Source: an uncultured Chromatiaceae bacterium
GTDB lineage: Bacteria; Pseudomonadota; Gammaproteobacteria; Enterobacterales; Alteromonadaceae
Assembly: GCA_937978655.1 (NCBI GenBank)
Contig: CALJUX010000024.1
Span: forward strand, 89,906 to 153,905
DNA: 64,000 nucleotides
Direction of reading: 5' to 3'
Part shown: piece after piece, positions 36,401 to 44,828 of the stretch
Numbering within the stretch: the stretch's first letter is position 1
Layout: each line of letters begins with the position of its first letter
The notes under the pieces: generated by a model
What the model saw: the letters and a program-made list of their open reading frames with translations, nothing else
Database searches by the model: none
Told to the model about the DNA's origin: nothing
Translations under genes and position numbers: made by a program

Positions 36401-36739
36401 GAGATCCCATTCCTCAAGCTGATACTGGCCTTTTTCGGCTCTGCGCCTGCTGTTGCTGATGATCCGGCACAACTCGGCATAGCCACGCCGGTCCTTGCAC
36501 AGCAGCACCAGTTGCAGCTCGGCGCCATAACAAAAGTATGCTCCGACGATCAGCCGGATATTTAATTGCTGTTGTCTGATCTGACGGTGGGCTCTGACCA
36601 CGCCAGCGACAGAGCATTCATCGGTCAGGGCCAGCGCGCGGTAACCAAGGCTGGCAGCCGTGCTGACCAGTTGCTCCGGGCTTGCGGCAGATGTCAGAAA
36701 AGAGAAGTGGCTCTGACAAAACAATTCAGCGTATTGCAT
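33452..36739 (-). CDS. dnaE2: Error-prone DNA polymerase ImuC/DnaE2
   Basis: 1095 residues from ATG 36739, which shares one base with the imuB stop; the frame stays open far into imuB but has no sense there. PHP domain at the N-terminus ([23 protein letters not shown]), polymerase core with the catalytic acids in [19 protein letters not shown], and [44 protein letters not shown]; OB fold [18 protein letters not shown] near the end. It copies damaged DNA together with ImuA and ImuB after SOS induction. An unusual Ser/Leu/Ala-rich segment with repeats of LSSSxLxLS type precedes the OB fold. Confidence 0.95.
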   Translation of the reverse strand: [1095 protein letters not shown]

Positions 36740-38310
36740 CAGGCAAATACCCCGTGGATAAACCATTGCTGTTGTTCCGTGCGGTAAACCCAAAGCCAAC
36801 GGCCATCCTGGCTTTGTGCTGTCATATAATCGCGCGCACTGCTCAGCCCTTGCCACCACTGGCTCTGGATCCGCTCCAGACCCGGCAGCAGTTGGACAGG
36901 CTGTTGCAGCGGCGCAGGCTGTGCTAACAAAAACGCCGGCCGGTGTGGCGCCTCCTGAGAGATCTGTTTGTCTGTTCTGGCCTGATATGTCGCCGGCGTT
37001 TGTTGCACAAGTGGCATGACGGGCGTTGCAGGAACTGTTGCGCTCTGGCGTAGCTGCGACAGAGCCTGAGGCTGCAGGGGGGCTGAAATGCCAGCCGCTT
37101 CCGGCAGATAAGCGGCAAGCTGCAACGGCCGGCAAACCCGCGCAGCGCCAAGTTTAGCCTGCAGCAGGCCGACCAGCTGCAGTGGCGTATATTGGCCACG
37201 CCGGCCGGCGTATAAATCCTCGCTGTCGGTATCACGGGGACAATATTGTGCTGCACTCAGTTCCAGCGCCAGGACGGGCGCAGTTAACCGTAAGGCTTCG
37301 AGTTTTAACTGCCACAACACCAGCCAGCGGCTGGCCAGTGCTTCGGCCTGCGGCGATTGCAGCGTCAGTTGCAGTGCAGTAGCGTCGCGCAGAGTCAGGA
37401 CAAGCTGCAACTGATAACACAGCTGATCGCGACGCTGTAAATAATGCTGCAGTTGTCGCAGCAAATGCAGCAGCGGTTTATGTAACTGCGCGTGCTGTTC
37501 CAGCTGGTATAACAATTCGAGGCGGGCGCTGAATTGCTCCGGTGGCCGGTAATACTGCAACAAGGGGGGCCTTGTGCCCTGCAACTGCTGTAAATAACTT
37601 TGCAGATCTTTACTAAAGCGCCGGCTCAGCTCTGCAACGGGCAGCGCCAGTAAAGCGCCTAACTGCTGCACACCCAGACGCTGTAATTGCTGCAAAGTTG
37701 CCGGAGCAACATCCAGCAACGAGACCGGACAGCTGCAGAGGTGCAATTGTTGTTCTGCCTGCGATGATACTGTCTGCCCGGGCTGGCTCAGACATAACAA
37801 CCGCGCCGCTTCAGCCGTCAGGGCAACGCCATACTGATACTGCAATGGGCGTTGTTGTAACTGTTGTGTCAGTTGGGTCAGAAATGCCGGCAGGCCACCA
37901 TACAGCTGTAACATCGGATCAAGCCGCAGCCACAGCGCGTTAGGCGGTGCCAGCGCGATATCGGCGCAAAGCTGGTAACAATCCAATGCCAGCATGTGTA
38001 ACAGCTGCTGTTCAAGTATTGGTTGCCATGGCAACACCTGCAGGCTGGCACAAAGGGCGCAGGCCTGTGCCAGCGTCTGACCGGGCAGGATCCCCAGTGC
38101 GCGTGCCGGCGCATTGGCCTGATGGACCCGCAGCGCCTGTGGATGTAATAACACTGCGGGAGAGAATGCCGATGCCGCAGTGCCGGGCAGTGGCGGCTGT
38201 TCGGGGAAGACTGTGCTGGTCGCAGGCCCGGGATCTGCGGGCGCAGCGACTGATTCTGCCAAATCCAGCTGTAACTGCGGAAACAGCAGATATAACCATA
38301 ATGTTTGCAT
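36739..38310 (-). CDS. imuB: Y-family polymerase-like protein ImuB
   Basis: 523 residues starting QTLWLYLLFPQLQLDL, the usual ImuB beginning. Polymerase palm and little-finger segments are present (QRLGVQQLGALLALPVAELSRRF, CPRDTDSEDLYAGRRGQYTPLQLVGLLQAKLG), but the catalytic acidic residues of true Y-family polymerases are not apparent, as known for ImuB, which serves as adaptor to the beta clamp. The middle is very rich in Gln/Leu. It shares one base with dnaE2. Confidence 0.93.
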   Translation of the reverse strand: MQTLWLYLLFPQLQLDLAESVAAPADPGPATSTVFPEQPPLPGTAASAFSPAVLLHPQALRVHQANAPARALGILPGQTLAQACALCASLQVLPWQPILEQQLLHMLALDCYQLCADIALAPPNALWLRLDPMLQLYGGLPAFLTQLTQQLQQRPLQYQYGVALTAEAARLLCLSQPGQTVSSQAEQQLHLCSCPVSLLDVAPATLQQLQRLGVQQLGALLALPVAELSRRFSKDLQSYLQQLQGTRPPLLQYYRPPEQFSARLELLYQLEQHAQLHKPLLHLLRQLQHYLQRRDQLCYQLQLVLTLRDATALQLTLQSPQAEALASRWLVLWQLKLEALRLTAPVLALELSAAQYCPRDTDSEDLYAGRRGQYTPLQLVGLLQAKLGAARVCRPLQLAAYLPEAAGISAPLQPQALSQLRQSATVPATPVMPLVQQTPATYQARTDKQISQEAPHRPAFLLAQPAPLQQPVQLLPGLERIQSQWWQGLSSARDYMTAQSQDGRWLWVYRTEQQQWFIHGVFA

Positions 38311-38357
38311 CAGTGTCCTCCGTCAGCATGCTCCGTCAGATGGTTGCGCCATGGTGG

Positions 38358-39065
38358 TCAGATTGCGACAGGTGTCAGTGTTGTGGTCCGTGCTGTTGGG
38401 TCCTGGCACCGACCGGCAGCACCGGCCTTGACCGCTTGTGGCTGCACCAGACGCGGCCAGCGACTGCTGAAATTGATCAGTTGCTGCGCACCGGGCCAGC
38501 CGCCCCGGCGTTTCAAGACCCGAACTTCCACGCCTTGTGGTGCGGCAAACAGTGCAAGGCTAAGACCCACCGGTAAGCTCAGCTGTGTGGGGCCGGCCGG
38601 GCGGATTAAAAATAATTCAGCCTGACCTTCTGCCGCCGCCAGTTGCAATCGTTTCAGCCGGGCGATATTCAGGCTGGATTGCCATAACAAGACGCTGCTG
38701 CAACAGCCACTTTTCAGGCAATGTTCGGCGGCCCATAGCGCTTCATGATCCTTTGCCTGTATGTCCAGCTGTTGCCACAACGGCAGCCCCTGACTGCTCA
38801 GAAAGGGCGCATGCAGCTGGGCCGGCGCATTGATATATACCTGCAATTTGCCGCGACTGACCTGCTGCTGCAAATAGGGTAATAACAGCCGGAACTCGCC
38901 GATGCCAAAAGCCGTACGCAGTTCAATCACCTGCTGGGTTGGCCAGCCGCCGCCCAGCAACTGGTCCAGTTCGGCATAGCCGGTAGGCGACAGCGCCTGC
39001 TGCGGCGAAGGGCTTTCATTCAGGCACCAGACATAACCTTGTTGTTTCAGCTCAGACAGCTGCAT
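38358..39065 (-). CDS. imuA: SOS mutasome protein ImuA (RecA/SulA-like)
   Basis: 235 residues from ATG 39065 (MQLSELKQQGYVW). The RecA-like signature GYAELDQLLGGGWPTQQVIELRTAFGIGEFRLL lacks a complete Walker A, as expected for ImuA. First gene of imuA-imuB-dnaE2, with the LexA box 14-33 bases upstream of its start. Confidence 0.9.
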   Translation of the reverse strand: MQLSELKQQGYVWCLNESPSPQQALSPTGYAELDQLLGGGWPTQQVIELRTAFGIGEFRLLLPYLQQQVSRGKLQVYINAPAQLHAPFLSSQGLPLWQQLDIQAKDHEALWAAEHCLKSGCCSSVLLWQSSLNIARLKRLQLAAAEGQAELFLIRPAGPTQLSLPVGLSLALFAAPQGVEVRVLKRRGGWPGAQQLINFSSRWPRLVQPQAVKAGAAGRCQDPTARTTTLTPVAI

Positions 39066-39078
39066 AGAGATACCAAAA

Positions 39079-39122
39079 TACTGTTTATTTATACAGTATA
39101 AATCTTCTTGATGTTGCTGCAA
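39079..39122 (-). promoter_or_regulatory. LexA box and promoter of the imuAB-dnaE2 operon
   Basis: TACTGTTTATTTATACAGTA at 39079-39098 is a full match to the gammaproteobacterial SOS box (CTGT-N8-ACAG, with TA flanks). On the minus strand TTGCAG (39122-39117) and TATACT (39100-39095) are spaced by 16 bases, so LexA would cover the -10. Confidence 0.93.
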
Positions 39123-39355
39123 GAGGCTGACAGAAAAAAACAGCGGGCGGATCCGGGCAACATCGGGCAGTGCTCTGTAAGCAGAACTGTCCCAATGCAT
39201 CCTCCGCTTGTAAATTATTTATTAATATTCAATCAGATGTTGATTGGCTCTGGCCTTATGCAAACAGAGTTTGTTACAGACGGAAGCCTGCCATTCACAA
39301 CTTAGCGCCGCTTATATGCGACTCTGTCATCGATGTTGCAAACAGGAGAGCCATC

Positions 39356-39700
39356 ATGCGTACTTTCACTTTTATACTTTGTTGTGTGCTCAGCAGTAGC
39401 GTTTATGCCGCAGAACCGCAGTACGTCGCGGCCGATGAATCAATGGAAACAGCGTTATGCGTCAGTGCTGCCACATCAGACCGGTTCGAATTTCAGCAGG
39501 ATTTGGCAAACAGCCGGGTCCGTTCTGCAGTTGCTGCAAACAAATTAGTCTGTAATGAGCTGCCGGTTGCCAGCTTTGCTTTTCAGGCCGGCAATACGGC
39601 GGTGTACCAGCATCTGAAAAAATATGTCAAAGGCCATGTCGATATCCAGGACATTGCTGCCGGCGCCAACAAAGGCACTGTGCGGGTGCATGGCCGCTGA
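39356..39700 (+). CDS. Secreted DUF3718 family protein
   Basis: 114 residues from ATG 39356 (CAGGAGAG upstream). Signal peptide ends SVYAAEP. The mature protein has two cysteines (ALCVSA and KLVCNELP), likely a disulfide, in the order typical of DUF3718 proteins of Shewanella-like bacteria. Function unknown. Ends at a strong hairpin. Confidence 0.82.
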   Translation: MRTFTFILCCVLSSSVYAAEPQYVAADESMETALCVSAATSDRFEFQQDLANSRVRSAVAANKLVCNELPVASFAFQAGNTAVYQHLKKYVKGHVDIQDIAAGANKGTVRVHGR

Positions 39701-39743
39701 CCTGCGGTTGCGGTGGTTATCACGCAGATGCCCGGCCAAAGCC

Positions 39744-39779
39744 GCAGACCAGAGCCCGCAATAGCGGGCCTGGTCTGTA
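39744..39779. terminator. Hairpin between convergent DUF3718 and pirin genes
   Basis: Arms CAGACCAGAGCCCGC and GCGGGCCTGGTCTG with one mismatch/bulge and loop AATA; no clear T-run on either side. Confidence 0.6.
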
Positions 39780-39791
39780 ATCATTGCCGGT

Positions 39792-40496
39792 TCAGGGTAA
39801 ATCAAACAACAGTGCAAATACCGGGTCAGTGCTGCTGGCAAATTGCCAGTCGGTCAAATCCGCAATTTTGACGCCATCGCCTGGCTGCAGCTCAAGCTGG
39901 GTTACGCCGCTTTGCAGCGTCAGGGGGCCTGACACCAGGTGCAGGTACAGCTTACGCCCGGCGGCCGTCTGGTAGTGCAGCTGACTCTGTGCATCCAGTC
40001 TGAGCTGGTACAGCTTCGCGTCTTGTCTTAAGCGCAGGCTGCCATCTTCAGCGGTTTTGGATGCGATCAGGGTCAGGCCCGCCGTACTGGCAAAAGGCTT
40101 TTGCTGATAACCGGGTTCGCCGCCGGGGCTGTCCGGTTCAATCCAGATCTGCAGAAAATGCAGCGGCTGATCTGGCCTGGCATTAAATTCACTGTGCATG
40201 ATGCCTGTGCCAGCACTCATCAGCTGATATTCGCCTGCTGGTAATTCGGCGACGTTTCCGGTTGAATCACGGTGTGCTATCACGCCGTCTAACACCAGAC
40301 TGATAATTTCCATATCCCGATGGCCGTGGGTATCAAAACCGGCGCCGGGCGCAACCAGGTCATCATTAATGACCCGCAGGGCAGAAAAGCCCATTTGCGC
40401 CGGATCATAATAGCGGCCAAAGGAAAAACTGTGGCGGCTCTGTAACCAGCCAAAATTAGCGCTGCCGCGCTGGCCGGATGTTCTTACTTCAATCAT
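39792..40496 (-). CDS. Pirin family protein (quercetin 2,3-dioxygenase-like)
   Basis: 234 residues. Bicupin with the metal ligands of pirins: two His in GFDTHGHRDMEIISLVLDG, His in IAHRDS... and the HSEFNA motif of the first cupin. QSRHSFSFGRYYDPAQMGF is the conserved start. Same strand as and downstream of doxX, with a divergent LysR gene, a grouping seen widely in proteobacteria. Confidence 0.93.
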   Translation of the reverse strand: MIEVRTSGQRGSANFGWLQSRHSFSFGRYYDPAQMGFSALRVINDDLVAPGAGFDTHGHRDMEIISLVLDGVIAHRDSTGNVAELPAGEYQLMSAGTGIMHSEFNARPDQPLHFLQIWIEPDSPGGEPGYQQKPFASTAGLTLIASKTAEDGSLRLRQDAKLYQLRLDAQSQLHYQTAAGRKLYLHLVSGPLTLQSGVTQLELQPGDGVKIADLTDWQFASSTDPVFALLFDLP

Positions 40497-40580
40497 GGTG
40501 TACTCCTGATATGCGACAGCATGGCTGTGGCAGATTTTGGCAGCAGCCCGCCGGGACTGCTGCCAGTATTGTTGTTATGC

Positions 40581-41036
40581 TCAGGCCAGTTTTTTCGCCA
40601 GCCAGTTGTCGATGGCAAAACGGCCACCACCGCTGAAGGTCAATGCCACGCTGATAGCCAGCAACGCCAGACCAAATTCATAACCGTTGTTGCTCATAAA
40701 CAGACCGTTTGCCAGGTGTACGCTGAAAATAGCCACCAGCATGGTGATGGCCAGCGCAAAAGCCGCCGGGCGGGTCAACAGACCGAGTAATAACGCCAGG
40801 CCGCCAAAAAATTCAGCACCACCGGCCAAAAGTGTCAGTGGAATGCCCGGTGTCAGACCGATGCTTTCCATCCAGCCGGCGGTGCCTTGCAGGCCATAAC
40901 CGCCAAACCAGCCAAACAGTTTTTGCGCACCGTGTGCAGCGAAAATGATGCCCGTTGGCACCCGCAGCGCCAGGCTGGCGATGCTGTTAGTTTGGTCTTG
41001 GGTATTTTGTACGAAAGTTTTGATTAAGTTTTTCAT
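40581..41036 (-). CDS. DoxX family membrane protein
   Basis: 151 residues from ATG 41036. Four transmembrane helices; LALRVPTGIIFAAHGAQKLFGWFGGYGLQG and GGAEFFGGLALLLGLLTRPAAFAL are DoxX hallmarks. Members take part in quinone/thiol redox processes in the inner membrane. Probably cotranscribed with the pirin gene and controlled by the divergent LysR protein. Confidence 0.93.
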   Translation of the reverse strand: MKNLIKTFVQNTQDQTNSIASLALRVPTGIIFAAHGAQKLFGWFGGYGLQGTAGWMESIGLTPGIPLTLLAGGAEFFGGLALLLGLLTRPAAFALAITMLVAIFSVHLANGLFMSNNGYEFGLALLAISVALTFSGGGRFAIDNWLAKKLA

Positions 41037-41163
41037 TTGTTCAGCTCCAAAAATTGTGTGTCTGGTTGGTGCCGCACCTGCTCTAACTACTACTCTGTGC
41101 TGCGTTGAGATAAATGTAACCGCCTTGATATTTGGAAAAAAGCGGAATAAATTGACCCTCATG

Positions 41164-41178
41164 TTCAAAAAAATTGAA
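41164..41178. promoter_or_regulatory. Candidate LysR-type binding site
   Basis: TTCAA-AAAAA-TTGAA is a 15-base palindrome with the T-N11-A pattern, lying between divergent doxX and lysR-type genes, 16 bases before ATG 41195. Confidence 0.5.
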
Positions 41179-41194
41179 TTAATAAAGAGGGGCC

Positions 41195-42145
41195 ATGGCC
41201 ATCCAGCCCGTTCTGACACTTGAGGCGCTGCGGGCACTGGATGCCATTGATCGCAAAGGCAGTTTTGCGGCGGCGGCCGAGTCGCTGTACAAGGTGCCTT
41301 CGGCGCTGAGTTACACCATCGCCCGGCTGGAAAACGACCTTGGCGTGGCATTATTTGACCGCAGCCGACAAAAAGCTCAGCTGACCCAGGCAGGCCTGTT
41401 GTTATTGCAGCAGGGCCGGCATTTATTAAGCGCCAGCCGGCAGCTGGAAGAAGCGGTGCGCCAGCTCGATACTGGCTGGGAACGCCAGCTGGTTATTGCG
41501 GTAGATTCCGTGGTGCCGCTGCAACCTTTGTTCAGTCTGATTGACCAGTTCCATCAGCTGGGCCGGCTGACGCAAATTGCCTTATCGGAACAGGTGATGG
41601 CCGGCAGTTGGGAAGCCTTGCAAAGCGGCCGGGCGGACCTGGCGGTCGGCTTGTCCGGTGAAGGGGTTTCAGGCCCGTTTCAGTTGCAGCCAATGGCGGC
41701 GCTGGAATTTGTCTTTGCGGTGGCGCCGCATCATGAGCTGGCACAGCTGGACCGCATCGTCAGTCAGCAAGATCTGCAACAACAGACTGCGATTGTCGTC
41801 AGTGACTCTGCGCTTGATCTGCCGGCGCGGGACTCTGGCCTGTTTGACAGCCGGCGCCGGGTGCTAGTCAGCAGCATGCAGGCCAAAATCGCGGCGCAGC
41901 AGGCTGGCCTTGGCGTGGGCTTTTTACCCAGACATCTGGCTGAGCCCCATGTCCGCGCCGGCAGCCTGGTGCTCAAAGCCTGTGAAGTGCCCCGTGCCAG
42001 CGCGATGTTATATCTGGGCTGGCGCCGTCAGACTCAGCCGGGCCAGGCGTTGTTGTGGTTTTGTCAGCAACTGAGCCAATATGACTGGGCCGCCGTATTC
42101 CACAGCCCCACCAACGATGAAGGACCAGAGCATGCAATTGGGTGA
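41195..42145 (+). CDS. LysR family transcriptional regulator
   Basis: 316 residues. N-terminal winged helix (LEALRALDAIDRKGSFAAAAESLYKVPSALSYTIARLENDLGVALFDR) and a type-2 periplasmic-binding-like effector domain. AGAGGGG precedes ATG 41195. Divergent to doxX-pirin, which it probably controls. The 3' end overlaps the HAD gene by 14 bases. Confidence 0.93.
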   Translation: MAIQPVLTLEALRALDAIDRKGSFAAAAESLYKVPSALSYTIARLENDLGVALFDRSRQKAQLTQAGLLLLQQGRHLLSASRQLEEAVRQLDTGWERQLVIAVDSVVPLQPLFSLIDQFHQLGRLTQIALSEQVMAGSWEALQSGRADLAVGLSGEGVSGPFQLQPMAALEFVFAVAPHHELAQLDRIVSQQDLQQQTAIVVSDSALDLPARDSGLFDSRRRVLVSSMQAKIAAQQAGLGVGFLPRHLAEPHVRAGSLVLKACEVPRASAMLYLGWRRQTQPGQALLWFCQQLSQYDWAAVFHSPTNDEGPEHAIG

Positions 42146-42743
42146 ACATCATGGCGTCATTTTTGATTTGGACGGTACGCTGGTCGATTCCCGGCTGGAT
42201 TTTGCCTTGTTATGTCAGCAACTGGGTTGGCCAGCCCAGACCCCGGTGCTGGAACATTTACAGCAATTAACAGATCCGGCCGAGTATCAGCAGGCACTGG
42301 CCATTATTGAGGCTTTTGAGATCAATGGGGCGAAACAGGCCAGCTGGATGCCGGGGGCGGCAGATCTGCTGGCGTTGTTACAGCGGCACCAGATCCCGAC
42401 GGCGATCCTGACCCGCAATATGCGCAGCGCCACTGAATTGTGCATGCAACGCCTGCAGCTCCAGGTGGATATCGTGCTGACCCGTGAAGATGCGCCGGCC
42501 AAACCGGACCCGGCCGGGCTACTGCACATCGCCCGGCAATGGCGGCGGGCGCCGGCGCAATTATTGTTTATCGGCGATTTTCATTTTGACCTCAGTACCG
42601 CGAAAAATGCCGGCATGCCATCCTGTTTATATCTGAATGCGCAGAATCAGCATTTTCGGCCACAGGCCGATTTTGTGCTGGAACACTTTGCGGAATTAAC
42701 CAGTCTGTATCAGCGCCGTTTGTACGCGCTTACATCTGGTTAG
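42132..42743 (+). CDS. HAD superfamily phosphatase
   Basis: 203 residues from ATG 42132 (another ATG at 42117 is possible). Motif I VIFDLDGTLVDSR, motif II ILTRN, motif III region AKPDPAGLL and motif IV IGDFHFDLSTAKNAGM are all present. A phosphoglycolate-phosphatase-like cap precedes motif II. Substrate unknown. Confidence 0.9.
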   Translation: MQLGEHHGVIFDLDGTLVDSRLDFALLCQQLGWPAQTPVLEHLQQLTDPAEYQQALAIIEAFEINGAKQASWMPGAADLLALLQRHQIPTAILTRNMRSATELCMQRLQLQVDIVLTREDAPAKPDPAGLLHIARQWRRAPAQLLFIGDFHFDLSTAKNAGMPSCLYLNAQNQHFRPQADFVLEHFAELTSLYQRRLYALTSG

Positions 42744-42907
42744 GGCCGGCTTTGCAATTCGCTTACATTCTGTCGGTATGTGGCGGGCATCAGGCGCAGA
42801 TCGTCAGTGATTTCAAAGACATTTAACGGATAGATTGCTAAACTGTCGCCAGATCCAGTGCTGTTCTGCCGGCTGCAGTTTTTTCTGTGCCAAATTAAAG
42901 GTGTGGC

Positions 42908-44164
42908 GTGTCAGTTGCGAAAATAAGTCCGTCTCAGGTCAAAATTGGTTATTTCATTCAGTTACCGGTGAACTGGATGAAACATCCATTTCTGACCAAT
43001 AAATTTAAAGTGGAAAATCATGAACAGATCGCCATTATCCAGACGCTGGATTTGGAGTTTGTCTATTTTTTCCCGGACAAAAGCAGCGTGGAAACTCATG
43101 CCGAGGCTGCCCCGGCCGCACAGCTGGCCGAACAGGCCAGCCTGCTGCGTTATCAGCTCGAACGCGAGAAAAACGAACGGATAGAGCAGGCGAAAGAGCA
43201 GCGCCGGCAGTTACAGCGCACTGAAAAAGCCTTTGAACAATCTATGGTGCAGGTGCGAAATGTCATGTCGAAGATCGGCAGCCGGCCACTGCAGGCGGTG
43301 GACGAGGCGACCGGTCTGGTGCATCAGATAGCTGACACTATCATCAATGCGGATTCACTGGTACTGCACCTGATCTCACAGGCCGGTAAAGAGCAGGAAA
43401 GCATTTATTACCATGTCCTGAACGTGTCAGTGTTATCGATGATGCTGGCAAAAAATCTCGGGATGTCGGCGGAGCAGGTCAAACTGACCGGCCTTGGCGC
43501 CTTGTTCCATGATATCGGTAAGCTGAAGATCCCAACACAAATCCTGCGCAAAACCGAACCCTTAACCGCCCCCGAAGCCAATCTGCTGAAAATGCATACC
43601 CGCTATGGCATTGAGCTGCTGAAACTCACCGAGTCTTTCCCCAAACAGGCCTGGCCAGTCGTAGAGCAGCACCATGAATACCTTGATGGCAGTGGCTATC
43701 CGCTGGGACTGAAAGAGCCTGAGATTGACGCTATGGCTAAAGTGGTCGCCGTCGTCAATGAGTTTGATAATTTATGCCATCCGGTCGACCCGGCCAAAGC
43801 CCGCTCACCGCACCATGCAATGTCCTTCCTGTTTAAAACGATGAAAGGCAAGCTGGGTGCCAGTGAAATGGGCCAGTTAATCAAAATGATGGGCGTGTAT
43901 CCGCCGGGCACTATTGTTCAGCTCAGCGATGACCGGGTCGGGCTGGTGATGTCGGTGAACAGCGACCAGCTGTTGTATCCGAATGTGCTGGTGTATGACC
44001 CACAGATCCCGCGGCTGGAAGCGCCGGTCATTTCGCTGCAGGAAGGCAAGCTCAGTATCAGCAAAGTGCTGAAACCTTCTGCGTTGCCACAGGCGGTATA
44101 TGAATATCTGAACCCGCGGGCGCAGGTCAGTTATTTTATTCAGGGCAACGAACGTAAGGGCTGA
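42908..44164 (+). CDS. HD-GYP domain cyclic-di-GMP phosphodiesterase with DUF3391
   Basis: 418 residues from GTG 42908. DUF3391 at ~1-65, a charged coiled coil ~85-125, then the HD-GYP domain with FHDIGKLKIPTQILRK and HHEYLDGSGYPLGL; HD, GYP and further His residues are intact, so c-di-GMP hydrolysis is expected. No membrane segment. Single gene. Confidence 0.93.
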   Translation: MSVAKISPSQVKIGYFIQLPVNWMKHPFLTNKFKVENHEQIAIIQTLDLEFVYFFPDKSSVETHAEAAPAAQLAEQASLLRYQLEREKNERIEQAKEQRRQLQRTEKAFEQSMVQVRNVMSKIGSRPLQAVDEATGLVHQIADTIINADSLVLHLISQAGKEQESIYYHVLNVSVLSMMLAKNLGMSAEQVKLTGLGALFHDIGKLKIPTQILRKTEPLTAPEANLLKMHTRYGIELLKLTESFPKQAWPVVEQHHEYLDGSGYPLGLKEPEIDAMAKVVAVVNEFDNLCHPVDPAKARSPHHAMSFLFKTMKGKLGASEMGQLIKMMGVYPPGTIVQLSDDRVGLVMSVNSDQLLYPNVLVYDPQIPRLEAPVISLQEGKLSISKVLKPSALPQAVYEYLNPRAQVSYFIQGNERKG

Positions 44165-44178
44165 CGCGAAGCCCTGAG

Positions 44179-44514
44179 TCAGAACTGCAGGTTAAACAGC
44201 AGTTCGGCCAGATCCGGTTGCCAGTGATAACAGGCCGGCACCCGGACGCCCCGCAGTATCACGCCTTCTGAGCGCAGCAGGGCACTTTGTTCGGCGGCTT
44301 CAGCACTGCCTGGCGCAAACGCCAGGGTCAGATTGCTGCGCACCACCCGAAACCAGGGCAAAGGCGCCGGACTGGCTCCCAGCGCTTTGCCGACCAGACG
44401 GGCACGGCCGGGCAAGCCAGCCAGATCAGCGATTTGGCCATAACTGGCCACCCTGCCTGGCGGGATTTGTTGCACTGTCTGCCAGATCCGGCTGTAATGT
44501 GGGTTCATCTGCAT
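44179..44514 (-). CDS. Alkyltransferase-like protein (ATL)
   Basis: 111 residues: the C-terminal DNA-binding domain of O6-alkylguanine transferases (RIWQTVQQIPPGRVASYGQIADLAGLPGRARLVGKAL). The active site PCHRV is replaced by PWFRVV, so there is no alkyl acceptor cysteine, which defines ATL proteins; they bind alkylated guanine and channel it to nucleotide excision repair. Here His of the usual PWHRV is Phe. Confidence 0.9.
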   Translation of the reverse strand: MQMNPHYSRIWQTVQQIPPGRVASYGQIADLAGLPGRARLVGKALGASPAPLPWFRVVRSNLTLAFAPGSAEAAEQSALLRSEGVILRGVRVPACYHWQPDLAELLFNLQF

Positions 44515-44544
44515 TCTGAAGTCAGCAAAAAGATCGGAGCCTTT

Positions 44545-44733
44545 ATGCCTGTACCCGCCAACACTGTCAAACTGATTGAAAAACCCGAGCCGCCCGGCAG
44601 CAACGAATGTTGTGGCAGTGGCAGCTGCTGCCCTTGTGTCTGGGACTATTATCGTGAACAGCTGGCGTTATGGCAGCAACAACAAGCCCGGCTTGCAAAC
44701 GACACGCCGCCATCCCCTGCAAAGGACGCCTGA
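44545..44733 (+). CDS. Small oxidoreductase-like domain protein
   Basis: 62 residues from ATG 44545 (CGGAGC upstream). The motif NECCGSGSCCPCVWDYYREQL is the whole signature of the PF09791 oxidoreductase-like domain, with five Cys that may bind metal. Divergent to the ATL gene by 30 bases. Function unknown. Confidence 0.85.
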   Translation: MPVPANTVKLIEKPEPPGSNECCGSGSCCPCVWDYYREQLALWQQQQARLANDTPPSPAKDA

Positions 44734-44828
44734 CGGGCCTGACTTCCTAAATCAGGCCGGCGTGGTATAGTACAACGCTTGCCGCTTCCGCCGGCTGATA
44801 ACGATAACAATCAAACTCCGGGATCCCT

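Noticed and set aside
33452..37135. DnaE2 starting far upstream, at 37135
   Set aside because: The extra 130 residues are the shadow of imuB; ATG 36739 overlaps the imuB stop by one base and gives the family start.
44737..44758. GGCCTGA/TCAGGCC hairpin as a terminator after the small Cys-rich gene
   Set aside because: Short stem, no T-run; too weak to list as a feature.
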